64,000 bases of DNA from Bradyrhizobium sp. WBOS07 (GTDB taxonomy: Bacteria > Pseudomonadota > Alphaproteobacteria > Rhizobiales > Xanthobacteraceae), in the NCBI RefSeq assembly GCF_024585165.1, contig NZ_CP029008.1:992001-1056000 (forward strand), read 5' to 3'. The notes under the pieces were generated by a model. That model was not told where the DNA came from. It saw nothing but the letters and a program-made list of their open reading frames with translations, and did not search any database. This document shows positions 1 to 12,951 of this stretch, piece after piece. Position 1 is the stretch's first letter. Each line of letters starts with the position of its first letter. Position numbers and translations under genes: made by a program.

Positions 1-189
1 GGCCATCTCAAGAACGACGGCGACGAGAAGACCGGATCGCAATCCTACGTCCCGCCGGACGCCAAGGACGACAAGGCGCTCAAGCTCGCCGGCGACCTGC
101 TCCACGGCATCAAGAACAGCGCCTCGGCCGCGCCCGCGCCGGGCGGCGACACCAAGGCCACGACCGACAAGCCCAAAGCGGCGAACTAG
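1..189 (+). CDS. S41 family C-terminal processing peptidase, 3' end only
   Basis: Only the last 62 codons are in the window; the reading frame is open from base 1 to a TAG stop at 187-189. The tail reads GHLKNDGDEKTGSQSYVP and then a Lys/Ala/Pro-rich end. From memory this matches the C-terminus of the periplasmic S41 (CtpA-like) protease that precedes the deacetylase gene in Bradyrhizobium. The protease domain itself lies outside, so the identity rests on tail similarity and on the neighbour: S41 peptidase genes are commonly followed by the divergent polysaccharide deacetylase gene found here. An intrinsic terminator follows 35 bases after the stop. Confidence 0.6.
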   Translation, partial: GHLKNDGDEKTGSQSYVPPDAKDDKALKLAGDLLHGIKNSASAAPAPGGDTKATTDKPKAAN

Positions 190-224
190 GTCGACGAACC
201 AGCTCGCGTATCACGCGATCCCTG

Positions 225-252
225 AAGGGCGGCTCCAGGAGCCGCCCTTTTT
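225..252 (+). terminator. Intrinsic terminator after the S41 peptidase gene
   Basis: An 8-bp GC stem (GGGCGGCT / AGCCGCCC at 227-234 and 240-247), extended by AA/TT, closes a 5-base loop and runs into five T residues. It sits between the peptidase stop and the deacetylase start. Confidence 0.85.
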
Positions 253-344
253 GCTTGGGAACTCCTGGCATCCCCGGCCTCTCCCGGCCTGCCGCCGCTT
301 GACCTCGGCGTGGTATCGTCATTCGCAGTGATTCGGGATCGCGC

Positions 345-1553
345 ATGACTGAAACGGCCGATGATCTGAGCGCTCCGCTCGGACAGGACAAGCCGCGCCG
401 GAAACGCCGGCTGCGGCTGCCGTTCACGGCCACGCAGCTGCTTGCCGTGCTGCTCGGCCTGTTCCTTGTCACCTTTGCCGGCTTCGCCCTCTTCAACAAG
501 GATCCGCTCGGCGGCGAGCCGATGACGCGGATCGCGATCAAGCCGGCGGACAAGGCAGCGGACGAGAAGCCCGCCGCCGCTCAGGACAGCAGGCACGAGA
601 CCAAGGAGGCGCCGAAGCAGGCCTCCCCCGGCGAGCAGAAGACCGTCACCATGATCGACGGCTCCACCGGCGCCCGCCACGACGTGGTCATCGGTGGCGG
701 CGATGGCGCCGACAAGGGCGATGCCGCAGCGTCGGCCCCGCCGCCCGTGATGGCCGGGATCAATCCGAAACTGCTGGAGAAATCGCGCTACGGCATGATC
801 CCGGTGGCGGCCGACGGGCTGAAGCCGTTCAACGTCTATGCCGCGGATGCCGATCGCGCCAAGGCCGCCAAGATGCCGGTGGTCGCCATCGTGATCGGCG
901 GGCTCGGCGTCGGCGCCGCCAAGACCACCGACGCCATCATGAAGCTGCCGGGGGCGGTGACGCTGGCCTTCACGCCCTATGGCGCCGATCCCGGCAAGCT
1001 CGCCGAGCGGGCCCGTGCGCAGCGCCACGAGATCTTCCTGCAGATCCCGATGGAGCCCTACGATTTTCCCGACAACGACCCGGGACCGCAGACGCTGCTG
1101 ACCTCGCTCAGCGCCGACCAGAACATGGACCGCCTGTACTGGCATCTGAGCCGGATGCAGGGCTATGCCGGCATCGCCAATTTCATGGGCGCCCGCTTCA
1201 TCGCGACCGAGCCGGCGATGCAGCCGATCGTCCGCGAGGCGGCCAAGCGCGGCCTCGGCTTCTTCGACGACGGCTCCTCGCCCCGCAGCATCGCAGGCCA
1301 GACAGCAGCGAGCCAGGCCATGCCGTTCGGCAGGGGCGACATCGCGATCGACGTGGTGCCGACGGCGACCGAGATCGACCGCGCCCTGAACAAGCTCGAA
1401 TCGACGGCGCGCGAGCGTGGCATCGCCGTCGGCACGGCCTCCGCTTTGCCCGTCTCGATCGACCGCATCGCCGCGTGGACCAAGACATTGGCCGACCGGG
1501 GCATTCTCCTGGTGCCATTGACAACCGCGATGCTGAAATCAAAATCCAGCTAA
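345..1553 (+). CDS. Divergent polysaccharide deacetylase family protein
   Basis: 402 residues. The N-terminus is cytoplasmic and basic, followed by one membrane anchor at about residues 27-47 ([19 protein letters not shown]), then a Lys/Ala/Glu-rich linker of about 100 residues. The C-terminal half carries the DUF610 / YibQ-type divergent polysaccharide deacetylase fold ([20 protein letters not shown], later [18 protein letters not shown] and [10 protein letters not shown]). In this family the metal-binding motifs of true deacetylases are degenerate, so the activity is unproven. It is probably periplasmic and acts on cell-envelope glycan. The ATG start follows the terminator of the upstream gene, so it probably has its own promoter. 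Family assignment is fairly secure; the function is inferred. Confidence 0.85.
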   Translation: MTETADDLSAPLGQDKPRRKRRLRLPFTATQLLAVLLGLFLVTFAGFALFNKDPLGGEPMTRIAIKPADKAADEKPAAAQDSRHETKEAPKQASPGEQKTVTMIDGSTGARHDVVIGGGDGADKGDAAASAPPPVMAGINPKLLEKSRYGMIPVAADGLKPFNVYAADADRAKAAKMPVVAIVIGGLGVGAAKTTDAIMKLPGAVTLAFTPYGADPGKLAERARAQRHEIFLQIPMEPYDFPDNDPGPQTLLTSLSADQNMDRLYWHLSRMQGYAGIANFMGARFIATEPAMQPIVREAAKRGLGFFDDGSSPRSIAGQTAASQAMPFGRGDIAIDVVPTATEIDRALNKLESTARERGIAVGTASALPVSIDRIAAWTKTLADRGILLVPLTTAMLKSKSS

Positions 1554-1630
1554 ATCAACGGATTGGTACGGCGCTTGTCCTGACGGGGACCGGTTCAGCC
1601 GTACCGGCAGCATGTGAGAGGTCTGGCGGA

Positions 1631-2137
1631 ATGGCGCGTTACGAGGATCTGCCCTACCGGACCTGTGTCGGTGTGATGCTGCTCAACAAGGAAGGACGCG
1701 TGTTCATCGGCCGCCGCGCCGGCGGCATCGAGCATGTCGACGACACCCATGTCTGGCAGATGCCGCAAGGCGGCGTCGATCCCGGCGAGGACACCTGGGA
1801 GGCCGCCAAGCGCGAGCTGTATGAGGAGACCAGCGTGCGCTCGGTCGAGCGGCTCGGCGAGGTCCCCGACTGGCTCACTTACGACATTCCGCGCACGGTC
1901 GCCGGACGCGCCTGGAAAGGCCGCTACCGCGGCCAGCGCCAGAAATGGTACGCGGTGCGCTTCACCGGCAAGGACAGCGAGATCAACGTCGAAAAGCCCG
2001 GCGGCGGCGGCCACAAGGCCGAGTTCATCAGCTGGCGCTGGGAGCCGATGAAGAACCTGACCGGACTGATCATTCCGTTCAAGCGTCCGGTCTATGAGCG
2101 CGTGGTGCAGGAATTTTCCGCGCTGGCGGAGGGGTGA
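1631..2137 (+). CDS. rppH: RNA pyrophosphohydrolase (Nudix)
   Basis: 168 residues. It removes pyrophosphate from the 5' triphosphate end of RNAs and so triggers decay by 5'-end-dependent RNases. The Nudix box spans residues 47-69 ([20 protein letters not shown]) with the terminal Gly replaced by Ser, as is usual in RppH. The N-terminus [21 protein letters not shown] and the central [13 protein letters not shown] motif ([15 protein letters not shown]) are typical. The ATG at 1631 was chosen over an in-frame extension to 1475 because RppH homologues begin just before the LPYRTCVG segment and the extension overlaps the deacetylase gene. A paralogue follows in tandem. Confidence 0.93.
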   Translation: MARYEDLPYRTCVGVMLLNKEGRVFIGRRAGGIEHVDDTHVWQMPQGGVDPGEDTWEAAKRELYEETSVRSVERLGEVPDWLTYDIPRTVAGRAWKGRYRGQRQKWYAVRFTGKDSEINVEKPGGGGHKAEFISWRWEPMKNLTGLIIPFKRPVYERVVQEFSALAEG

Positions 2138-2160
2138 TCCACTGTCGCTCCACCCTCGCT

Positions 2161-2292
2161 CGTCATCCCCGCGAAGGCGGGGATCCATAACCCCAGGCGA
2201 GAGTAGTGGGCTGAATATCACCACGAGCTTCCAACCATCGACTGCCTGTGGTTATGGATTCCGGGCTCGCGCTCCGCGCGCCCCGGAATGAC
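2161..2292 (+). repeat. Interspersed palindromic element, type A
   Basis: Two short GC palindromes (CCCCGCGAAGGCGGGG at the left and a CGGGCTCGCG/CGCGCCCCG hairpin at the right) flank a roughly 50-base core. The arms ATCCATAACC and GGTTATGGAT are inverted to each other, so the whole element can fold as one cruciform. Similar copies lie at 49174 and 53345. It fills the gap between the two Nudix genes. Confidence 0.8.
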
Positions 2293-2296
2293 AAAG

Positions 2297-2797
2297 ATGA
2301 CCAATGAAAAGCCCTACCGCCCCAATGTGGGGATCGCGCTGTTCAATGCCGATGGCCGCGTGCTGATCGGCCACCGTTTCAAGGGCGACGGACCCGAGAT
2401 CATTTTGCCGGGGCTCGACTGGCAGATGCCGCAAGGCGGCGTCGACGAGGGCGAGAACTTGCGCGACGCGGCGATGCGCGAGCTCTGGGAGGAGACCAGC
2501 GTCGTCAGCGCGGACTATCTCGGCGAGACCGACTGGTTGACGTACGAATTCCCGCCCTACGACGGCCCACAGACGCATCGCCTGGCGAAATTCCGCGGCC
2601 AGCGCCAAAAGTGGTTCGCGCTGCGCTTCACCGGCAGGGATGACGAGATCGACCCGCTGACGCCGCGCAACGGCCAGCCCGCCGAGTTCGACGCCTGGCG
2701 CTGGGAGCGCCTCGACCGCGTCGCCGATATCGTGGTGCCGTTCCGGCGCGAGGTCTACCTGGCGGTAGCCGGCCAGTTCGCGCCCTTCGCAAGCTGA
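2297..2797 (+). CDS. Second RppH-type Nudix hydrolase
   Basis: 166 residues, clearly paralogous to the gene at 1631. It has the same WQMPQGGVD lead-in, a Nudix box at residues 47-69 (GGVDEGENLRDAAMRELWEE), and the RGQRQKWFALRFTG motif. An ATG at 2288 gives a three-residue longer product, but it lies inside the CCCCGGAATGAC end of a palindromic repeat, so I prefer the ATG at 2297. A tandem pair of RppH-like genes suggests a duplication; the second copy may have a different substrate or be redundant. RNA pyrophosphohydrolase activity is inferred from the shared motifs. Confidence 0.85.
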   Translation: MTNEKPYRPNVGIALFNADGRVLIGHRFKGDGPEIILPGLDWQMPQGGVDEGENLRDAAMRELWEETSVVSADYLGETDWLTYEFPPYDGPQTHRLAKFRGQRQKWFALRFTGRDDEIDPLTPRNGQPAEFDAWRWERLDRVADIVVPFRREVYLAVAGQFAPFAS

Positions 2798-2969
2798 AAA
2801 CCGCGAAAACAACCCCATGCACAGTAGAATGGGATTGAAATCGTTGGAGGATTTCGGCCGGCCAGTTGCGGCTGCGCGTGTGAGAGATCCTCATCTCTCG
2901 GTCAACAAAGTTTCAGCGCCCGCCACGGTCGGTGACGAGCGCTGAACCTGTTCAGGAATTTCAGACTTG

Positions 2970-2993
2970 AGCCCCGAAGCGGTGCTCCGGGGC

Positions 2994-2994
<1 letters not shown>
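2970..2994 (-). terminator. Hairpin at the end of the atp operon
   Basis: AGCCCCG and CGGGGCT form a stem around a short loop; on the minus strand it begins at the last base of the atpC stop codon. The following bases (CAAGTCTG) are not a T-run, so it may be a weak or Rho-assisted terminator or a 3'-end stabiliser. Confidence 0.45.
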
Positions 2995-3487
<493 letters not shown>

Positions 3488-3489
3488 CC

Positions 3490-4959
<1,470 letters not shown>

Positions 4960-5006
4960 TCAGCGTGACCGGGATGTTGCGTGTAATGGGTGCTGAAGCG
5001 TCCTGG

Positions 5007-5879
5007 TCAGACGGCCTCGGCGCCCGAGATGATTTCGATCAGTTCCTTGGTGATCTGCGCCTGACGCGTGCGGTTGTAGACCAGCGTCTGCTTGCGGATC
5101 ATCTCACCGGCGTTGCGCGTCGCGTTGTCCATCGCGCTCATCTGCGCGCCGTAGAACGAGGCGTTGTTCTCGAGCAGCGCGCGGAAGATCTGGACCGCGA
5201 GGTTGCGCGGCAAGAGGCGGGTGAGGATCTCGTCCTCTTCCGGCTCGTATTCGTAGGACGTCGTGTTGGCGGCAGCGCCCTCCTCGACCACCAGCGGAAT
5301 GATCTGCTGGGCGGTCGGGATCTGCGCGATCACCGAGCGGAAGCGCGAATAGAACAGCGTACAGACGTCGAACTCGCCGTTGTCGAAACGCGCCAGCACC
5401 TTCCTGGCGATCTCCTCGGCATTGACGAAGCCGAGCTGGCGGACGCTGCGCAGGTCCATGTGCTCGACGATCTGCTTGTCGAACTGGCGGCGCAGCTGCT
5501 CGTAACCCTTGCGTCCGACGCAGAAGAACTTCACGTCCTTGCCCTGCGCCATCAGCGCCAGGGCGCGCTCGCGGGCGAGACGCACGATCGAGGAGTTGAA
5601 GGCGCCGGACAGGCCGCGCTCGCCGGTGCAGACCAGCAGCAGGTGGACCTGGTCCTTGCCGGTGCCGGCCAGCAGCACCGGTGCGCCGGGCGAGCCCGCC
5701 GCGGCGCTGGCGATGTTGGAGATCACCGCGCTCATCTTGTCGGCATAGGGACGCGCCGCTTCCGCGGCGGTCTGCGCGCGGCGCAGCTTGGAGGCGGCGA
5801 CCATCTGCATGGCCTTGGTGATCTTCTGCGTCGCCTTGGTGGAGGCGATGCGGACGCGCATGTCTTTAAGTGACGCCAT
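5007..5879 (-). CDS. atpG: ATP synthase F1 subunit gamma
   Basis: 290 residues. This is the rotor shaft of F1. The two long helices that form the coiled-coil axle are visible at the ends ([20 protein letters not shown] and the C-terminal signature [20 protein letters not shown]). It is preceded by atpA after 146 bases that contain a palindromic repeat and followed by atpD in the same operon. Confidence 0.97.
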   Translation of the reverse strand: MASLKDMRVRIASTKATQKITKAMQMVAASKLRRAQTAAEAARPYADKMSAVISNIASAAAGSPGAPVLLAGTGKDQVHLLLVCTGERGLSGAFNSSIVRLARERALALMAQGKDVKFFCVGRKGYEQLRRQFDKQIVEHMDLRSVRQLGFVNAEEIARKVLARFDNGEFDVCTLFYSRFRSVIAQIPTAQQIIPLVVEEGAAANTTSYEYEPEEDEILTRLLPRNLAVQIFRALLENNASFYGAQMSAMDNATRNAGEMIRKQTLVYNRTRQAQITKELIEIISGAEAV

Positions 5880-5932
5880 TCTTCGTCCCCGACGGTTCGA
5901 TCGCTCGGATCAAGCCGCTAGCCTATCTCTGT

Positions 5933-6016
5933 CGTCATGCCCGGGCTCGTCCCGGGCATCCACGTCTTCGTCTCCACGCAGCGCGTGGATGGCCGGACGG
6001 AAGCCCGGCCATGACG
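5933..6016 (-). repeat. Palindromic element, type H, inside the atp operon
   Basis: ATGCCCGGGCTCGTCCCGGGCAT at one end and GGCCGGACGGAAGCCCGGCCAT at the other are hairpins, with a CCACG...CGTGG inner stem. It lies in the atpA-atpG spacer, a second repeat within this operon and of a different sequence type from that at 3411. Confidence 0.75.
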
Positions 6017-6025
6017 GCGCTTCAA

Positions 6026-8115
<2,090 letters not shown>

Positions 8116-8637
8116 AGACGCGCTCTTTTTGCTGTCAAACTCGCAAGGGAAAAACCGTCGCCACGAAGCGGCGCCTAGCGATCCAAGCCCTTGGAATTCA
8201 AGCGGGACTTCGATTTTCGACCAGCACGGGACGTGCCGGGCTCGTTAAAATCGCGGCTTTGCTAACATAGCAGGCGCGCAGGTGCAACATGACGCCAAAG
8301 TAAAGGCACGAGGTTCTGTCGCCAGTTCGTCGCACGCTGCGACATCTTTTGTCCGGTTCGGCGATCGGAGCAGGACTCGATCAAGGACTTGGATGGCGAT
8401 CTTCCCGGTCGCGGAATTGGCAGGGTTGGCCGCTCCGCCCGGATTGGTTCCTGCCCCCAGTGCATAGCGGCCATGAACACGGATTGCTGAGCCGTGAATC
8501 CCGCACCGACAGCTTCACTCGCCGAATACTTACCCAATTCTAAACGCCGGAAGGGATGACTTCGCTTTACAGTATTCGTGAGTAATCCATAGGTTAATAA
8601 ATCGTTAAGTGCGAAGATTAGCGAATATGAGATGAAT

Positions 8638-8658
8638 ATCTTGTTCGAGTAACAAGAT
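8638..8658 (+). promoter_or_regulatory. Inverted repeat upstream of rlpA
   Basis: ATCTTGTT and AACAAGAT are perfect 8-base arms around a 5-base loop (CGAGT), in the AT-rich zone 130-150 bases before rlpA. It could be an operator or a transcript hairpin; there is no T-run that would make it a terminator. Confidence 0.4.
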
Positions 8659-8751
8659 GTTTCATGACGACACAGAACGGATTTACTGCCCAATTCACGC
8701 CGCATTGGGAATCGAAACGCCAGACCGCTCACAAATTGATGGGGGCTCCAC

Positions 8752-8769
8752 TTGCCACATATGTGGCAA
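8752..8769 (+). promoter_or_regulatory. 18-bp perfect palindrome before rlpA
   Basis: TTGCCACATATGTGGCAA is a perfect dyad with no spacer, ending 21 bases before the rlpA start. Its position fits an operator overlapping the promoter or leader. The regulator is unknown. Confidence 0.5.
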
Positions 8770-8790
8770 TACTAGCTTAGGGACCAATAA

Positions 8791-9288
8791 ATGCTGTCTT
8801 TGAAGACGCTGGGCTTTGTGACCCGGCCGCGTACGGCGATCGCTTTCGTTGCCGCAACTCTCCTGATCGGTGGAACTGCCACCGAAGCTTCCGCCAAATC
8901 CCGCCACCACAAGCATCATCACCGCCATCACGCCCAGGCCGATACCAATGCGAGCTCCGATTGGCGCAACGCCAATGCGTCGATGAATCCGACCTCGGGC
9001 AGCGGCCGCAGCTTCTCCGGCATGGCCTCCTTTTACGGCAACGAGTCCGGCAGCAAGACTGCCTCGGGCCAGCGCTTCAACCAGAACGCCATGACCGCGG
9101 CGCACCGCTCGCTGCCGTTCGGCACCAAGCTGCGCGTCACCCATGGCAGCCAGAGCGTCGTCGTCACCATCAATGATCGCGGCCCGTTCATCCGCGGCCG
9201 GGTTCTCGACCTCTCCACGGGTGCCGCCCGCGCCATCGGCCTCACCAGTCGCGGCGTCGGCCGCGTCACCGCGGAAGTCGTCTCCTAA
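8791..9288 (+). CDS. rlpA: Septal ring lytic transglycosylase RlpA-like protein
   Basis: 165 residues. RlpA proteins cleave or bind glycan strands lacking stem peptides at the division septum. A basic N-terminus and hydrophobic segment (AIAFVAATLLIGGTATEASA) form a signal peptide of about 35 residues, followed by a His/Lys-rich stretch (KSRHHKHHHRHHAQ). The double-psi beta-barrel domain is at about 77-165, with SGMASFYGNESGSKTASGQR, MTAAHRSLPFGTKLRV and ITINDRGPF-like VVTINDRGPFIRGRVLDLS. There is no SPOR domain, so it is a short member of the family. The His-rich segment is unusual and might bind metal. Confidence 0.88.
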   Translation: MLSLKTLGFVTRPRTAIAFVAATLLIGGTATEASAKSRHHKHHHRHHAQADTNASSDWRNANASMNPTSGSGRSFSGMASFYGNESGSKTASGQRFNQNAMTAAHRSLPFGTKLRVTHGSQSVVVTINDRGPFIRGRVLDLSTGAARAIGLTSRGVGRVTAEVVS

Positions 9289-9350
9289 GGCGCCAGCCGC
9301 GCCTCACGTCAACGCGCGCAGTTTCCATCAATTTGATGCGCGCCTGAAAC

Positions 9351-9385
9351 AAGCCCGCGGTCTTGGGGGACCGCGGGCTTTTTTA
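9351..9385 (+). terminator. Intrinsic terminator after rlpA
   Basis: An 11-bp stem AGCCCGCGGTC / GACCGCGGGCT (9352-9362, 9369-9379) is followed by a run of T residues. A strong canonical terminator. Confidence 0.92.
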
Positions 9386-9390
9386 CGTTC

Positions 9391-9494
9391 TGTCATTCCG
9401 GGGCGCGCGCAGCGCGAGCCCGGAATCCATTTCACCGCACGTCATGCCCGCCGATGGATTCCGGGCTCGCGACTTCGTCGCGCCCCGGAATGAC
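9391..9494 (+). repeat. Palindromic element, type A'
   Basis: Starts TGTCATTCCGGGGCGCG and ends with the inverted CGCGCCCCGGAATGAC; inside, GGAATCCAT and ATGGATTCC are also inverted. It lies between the rlpA terminator and the end of priA. A second copy is at 24889. Confidence 0.8.
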
Positions 9495-9496
9495 GA

Positions 9497-11710
9497 CTAC
9501 AAAAAACTCTGCGGATCGACGTCGATTTCGAGCTTTTGATTGCCTGATAGCTTCGGGCAGACCGCGAGCCAGTTGCGCAAGTAATCCGACAGGTCGAAAT
9601 TGCGCGCCGATTTCACCAGGATGCGGAAGCGGTAGCGGCCCTTGATCACGGCGAGCGGCGCTTCCGCGGGCCCGAGCACGACGACGCGCTCGTCGCGCGG
9701 CGCCAGCGCGACCAGACGGCGGCCGAGACCTTCGGCGCTCGGGCGATCGCCGGCGGAGATGATCAGGCTGGCGAGCCGGCCGAACGGCGGATAGAGCGTC
9801 TTCTCGCGCAGCTCGATCTCGCTGTCGTAGAAGGCCTCACGGTCGCAGGCGATCAGCGCCCGCATCACGGGATGATCGGGCTGGTGGGTCTGCAAGTAGC
9901 CGACGCCGCGGCCCTGCTCGCGGCCGGCACGGCCGATCACCTGGTTGAGCAATTGCCAGGTGCGCTCCGCCGCGCGCGGATCGCCGTTGGACAGGCCCAG
10001 ATCGGCATCGACCACGCCGACCAGGTTGAGCCGCGGAAAATTGTGGCCCTTGGCCACCAGCTGCGTGCCGATGATGATGTCGACGCGGCCCTCCGCGATC
10101 TCGGCGAGCTCGCTTCGCATCGTCTCGATCGAGGTGACGAGATCGCTCGACAGCACCATGGTGCGCGCCTGCGGAAACAGCGCGGCCGCCTCTTCCTGCA
10201 GGCGCTCGACGCCGGGCCCGACCGCAACCAGCGATTCCTCGGCCGAGCAATTCGGACAGATGTGCGGACGCGGCATCGAGAAGCCGCAATGGTGACAGAC
10301 CAGGCGCTGGCGGAAGCGGTGATCGACCAGCCAGGCATCGCAGATGGTGCAAGCGAAGCGATGGCCGCAGGCGCGGCACAGCGTCAGCGGCGCATAGCCG
10401 CGGCGATTGAGGAACAGCAGCGCCTGCTCGCGCCGCTCGATGGCGGTCCTGATCTCGCCGGCCAGCCGCGGCGAGATGAAGCGGCCGCGCGCGGGCGGCT
10501 CGCGGCGCATGTCGATGGCCTCGATATGCGGCATGTGCTGGCCGCCAAAGCGCGAGGGCAGCGCGATGCGCTGATAGCGGTTCTTGCGCGCATTGACCTC
10601 GGACTCGACCGAGGGCGTCGCCGAGGCCAGTACCACCGGGATCTTGGCGATGTGCCCGCGCACCACCGCCATGTCGCGGGCATGATAATGCACGCCCTCG
10701 TCCTGCTTGTAGGCCTGGTCGTGCTCTTCATCGACCACGATCAGGCCGAGATCGGCGTAAGGCAGAAACAGCGCCGAGCGCGCCCCGACCACGACCGGAG
10801 CGGTGCCCGAGGAGATCGCCGCCCAATTGCGCGCGCGCGTGCGCGGGGTGAGCTCGGAGTGCCACTCGATCGGCCGCGCGCCGAAGCGCTGCGCGAAGCG
10901 ATCGAGGAACTGTCCGGTGAGCGCGATCTCCGGCATCAGGATCAGCGATTGCCTGCCGCGGCGGATGGTTTCCGCGACGGCCTCGAAATAGACCTCGGTC
11001 TTGCCCGAGCCGGTGACGCCGTCGAGCAATGCGACGTGGAAGGTGCCGTTGGCGGCGAGCGCGCGCATCGCGTCCACGCCGGCCCGCTGCAGCGGCGAAA
11101 AATCCGGCCGGCCGAAATCCGGATCGGGCGCCGGGGGCGGCGCCGGCGGCGGCATCGGCTCGACCGTGAGCGTGCCTTCGTCGACGAGGCCGTCGATCAC
11201 GCCCGAGGAGACGCCGGCCTCCTTGGCGGCTTCCGACTTGCCGTGCAGCAGCCGGTCCGACAGCAGCTCGATCACGCGCTGGCGCGCCGGCGTCAACCGC
11301 TTCGGCGGATCGCCGGTCAGGCGCACGCCGGGACGCACCCGCTCAGGACCGAGATTGTCGCCCATCCGCAGGCACATGCGCAGTACCATGCCGCGCGGGC
11401 TCAGCGTGTAATTGGCGACCCAGTCGACCACCTGGCGCAGCTCCGGCTTGAGCGGCGGGATGTCGAGCTTCTCGCTGACCTCCTTGAGGCGGTTGTGCAG
11501 GCGCGGATCCGGATTGGCGTTCTCGCCCCAGACCACGGCCAGCACCTCGCGCGGCCCGAGCGGCACACTGAGGAGATCGCCCGCCTTCAGCTCCATGCCG
11601 CGCGGCACCTTGTAGGAATAGGTCTGGTCGAGCGCGACCGGCACCAGCACGTCGACCATGCCGGTCGCGTTGGTGGGGGCGGCGTTGCTGCGCGACGAAT
11701 GATCCATCAA
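9497..11710 (-). CDS. priA: Primosomal protein N' (replication restart helicase PriA)
   Basis: 737 residues. PriA recognises abandoned forks and D-loops and reloads the replisome with its 3'-to-5' helicase activity. The N-terminal 3'-DNA-binding domain (VDVLVPVALDQTYSYKVP) is followed by a helicase core with Walker A DGVTGSGKTEVYFEA and the DEEHD motif. Zinc-binding cysteines occur in CRACGHRFACTICDAW and CHHCGFSMPRPHICPNC. It also has the helicase C-terminal GTQLVAKGHNFP and QVIGRAGRE motifs. It is transcribed divergently from xerC with about 120 bases between; the promoters must lie there. Confidence 0.96.
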   Translation of the reverse strand: MMDHSSRSNAAPTNATGMVDVLVPVALDQTYSYKVPRGMELKAGDLLSVPLGPREVLAVVWGENANPDPRLHNRLKEVSEKLDIPPLKPELRQVVDWVANYTLSPRGMVLRMCLRMGDNLGPERVRPGVRLTGDPPKRLTPARQRVIELLSDRLLHGKSEAAKEAGVSSGVIDGLVDEGTLTVEPMPPPAPPPAPDPDFGRPDFSPLQRAGVDAMRALAANGTFHVALLDGVTGSGKTEVYFEAVAETIRRGRQSLILMPEIALTGQFLDRFAQRFGARPIEWHSELTPRTRARNWAAISSGTAPVVVGARSALFLPYADLGLIVVDEEHDQAYKQDEGVHYHARDMAVVRGHIAKIPVVLASATPSVESEVNARKNRYQRIALPSRFGGQHMPHIEAIDMRREPPARGRFISPRLAGEIRTAIERREQALLFLNRRGYAPLTLCRACGHRFACTICDAWLVDHRFRQRLVCHHCGFSMPRPHICPNCSAEESLVAVGPGVERLQEEAAALFPQARTMVLSSDLVTSIETMRSELAEIAEGRVDIIIGTQLVAKGHNFPRLNLVGVVDADLGLSNGDPRAAERTWQLLNQVIGRAGREQGRGVGYLQTHQPDHPVMRALIACDREAFYDSEIELREKTLYPPFGRLASLIISAGDRPSAEGLGRRLVALAPRDERVVVLGPAEAPLAVIKGRYRFRILVKSARNFDLSDYLRNWLAVCPKLSGNQKLEIDVDPQSFL

Positions 11711-11829
11711 CGGTCTTTGCGGGAGAATCGGAACCCGGGGGTGCGAAGGCTAGCGTCCGGGGGCGACCTTAGCGAACGATAAACGAGTGTGATGCGATAT
11801 ACTGTGCGGAATCATTCCGTCCAGAGCGC

Positions 11830-12795
11830 ATGAGCAAAGCAGCCGCCCCAAGACTCGAGCTCGCCAGCGCCGATCCCTCGATCGCGCAGGAGATGACGCG
11901 CTGGCTGTCGCATCTCGGCGCCGAGCGGCGGCTGTCGCCGAAGACGCTGGAGGCCTATGGCCGCGACTTGCGGCAATGCCTGGATTTCCTCTGTGCCCAT
12001 TGGGGCGAGCGCGTCACGCTCGAGCGTTTCGCCGCGCTGGAAGCCACCGATGTGCGCGCCTTCATGGCGATGCGCCGGGCCGACGACATCGCCGGCCGCA
12101 GCCTGATGCGTGCGCTCGCGGGGCTGCGCTCGTTCGGCCGCTTCCTCGAGCGCGAGGGCAAGGGCAAGGTCGGCGCACTCTCCGCGATTCGCGCGCCGAA
12201 GGTGGCCAAGAGCCTGCCGAAGCCGCTGCCGATGGCGTCCGCAAAACGTCTGGCCGATGCCGACGAGCGCGCCGGCGAGGACCGCGAGACCTGGATCCTG
12301 GCACGCGATGCCGCGGTGATGGCGCTGCTGTACGGCTCCGGCCTGCGCATCTCCGAAGCGTTGGGGTTGAAGCGCCGCGAGGTGCCGCGCCCCGGCGAGG
12401 GCGACGTGCTGGTCGTGACCGGCAAGGGCAACAAGACCCGCATGGTGCCGGTGCTGCAGAACGTGCTCGAGCTGGTGCAGGAGTACGTCGCGATGTGCCC
12501 CTATCCGCTGCCGGCGGAGGGGCCGATCTTCGTCGGCGCGCGCGGCGGGCCCTTGGGCCCGCGCATCATCCAGCTGGCGATGGAGCGTCTGCGCGGCGCG
12601 CTCGGTCTGCCCGACAGCGCCACCCCGCACGCGCTGCGCCATTCCTTCGCCACGCATCTGCTCTCGCGCGGCGGCGACTTGCGCGCCATCCAGGAATTGC
12701 TCGGCCATTCCTCGCTGTCGACCACGCAGGTCTATACCGGCATCGATTCCGAGCGTCTGCTCGAAGTCTACGCGAGCGCACATCCGCGGCGGTGA
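11830..12795 (+). CDS. xerC: Tyrosine recombinase XerC
   Basis: 321 residues. It resolves chromosome dimers at dif together with XerD. The N-terminal SAM-like core-binding domain covers residues 15-110. The catalytic domain has all six active-site residues: Arg173 (GLRISEAL), Lys199 (TGKGNKTR), His267 and Arg270 (HALRHSFATH), His293 (LGHSSLSTTQ) and Tyr302. No integron or phage context is present, so this is the housekeeping recombinase; XerC rather than XerD is chosen from the adjacent priA and length, with moderate certainty. TATACT at 11798-11803 is a possible -10 box. Confidence 0.9.
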   Translation: MSKAAAPRLELASADPSIAQEMTRWLSHLGAERRLSPKTLEAYGRDLRQCLDFLCAHWGERVTLERFAALEATDVRAFMAMRRADDIAGRSLMRALAGLRSFGRFLEREGKGKVGALSAIRAPKVAKSLPKPLPMASAKRLADADERAGEDRETWILARDAAVMALLYGSGLRISEALGLKRREVPRPGEGDVLVVTGKGNKTRMVPVLQNVLELVQEYVAMCPYPLPAEGPIFVGARGGPLGPRIIQLAMERLRGALGLPDSATPHALRHSFATHLLSRGGDLRAIQELLGHSSLSTTQVYTGIDSERLLEVYASAHPRR

Positions 12796-12807
12796 CACTT
12801 GACGAGC

Positions 12808-12860
12808 TCTCGTGCCGCGGACGCAGCGTTACACGCCGCGCCGCGTCCGGGACACGAGAG
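12808..12860 (+). repeat. Palindromic element, type C (short form)
   Basis: CTCTCGTGCCGCGGACGC is inverted against GCGTCCGGGACACGAGAG with a short centre. It follows xerC by 12 bases. Longer relatives lie at 26266 and 41132. Confidence 0.7.
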
Positions 12861-12951
12861 TGGCTGACATACTGACGTCATAACTTCGCTCCCTCTTGCG
12901 CAGGCCGCGCGGTTGGTTCAATCGTTGCGGAACCGAGGCAGGAGAGACATC

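Larger units (their letters stand above)
8116..8790. other. Intergenic region between divergent atpH and rlpA
   Basis: 675 bases without a convincing gene. The half next to atpH has normal GC. The part from about 8560 to 8790 is markedly AT-richer than the rest of the window and holds a hairpin at 8638 and an 18-base palindrome at 8752. Short open frames in it lack family motifs and consistent codon bias. Confidence 0.7.

Noticed and set aside
1475..1630. Longer RppH starting at 1475
   Set aside because: The extension overlaps the deacetylase gene and has no RppH homology; the ATG at 1631 fits the family.
8262..8732. 156-codon minus-strand frame upstream of rlpA
   Set aside because: No family features, runs through the AT-rich zone and the hairpin at 8638, and codon use differs from the neighbours.
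9872..11782. 636-codon frame on the plus strand opposite priA
   Set aside because: Low-complexity Arg/His/Ala composition typical of the antisense shadow of a GC-rich gene; priA motifs are complete.
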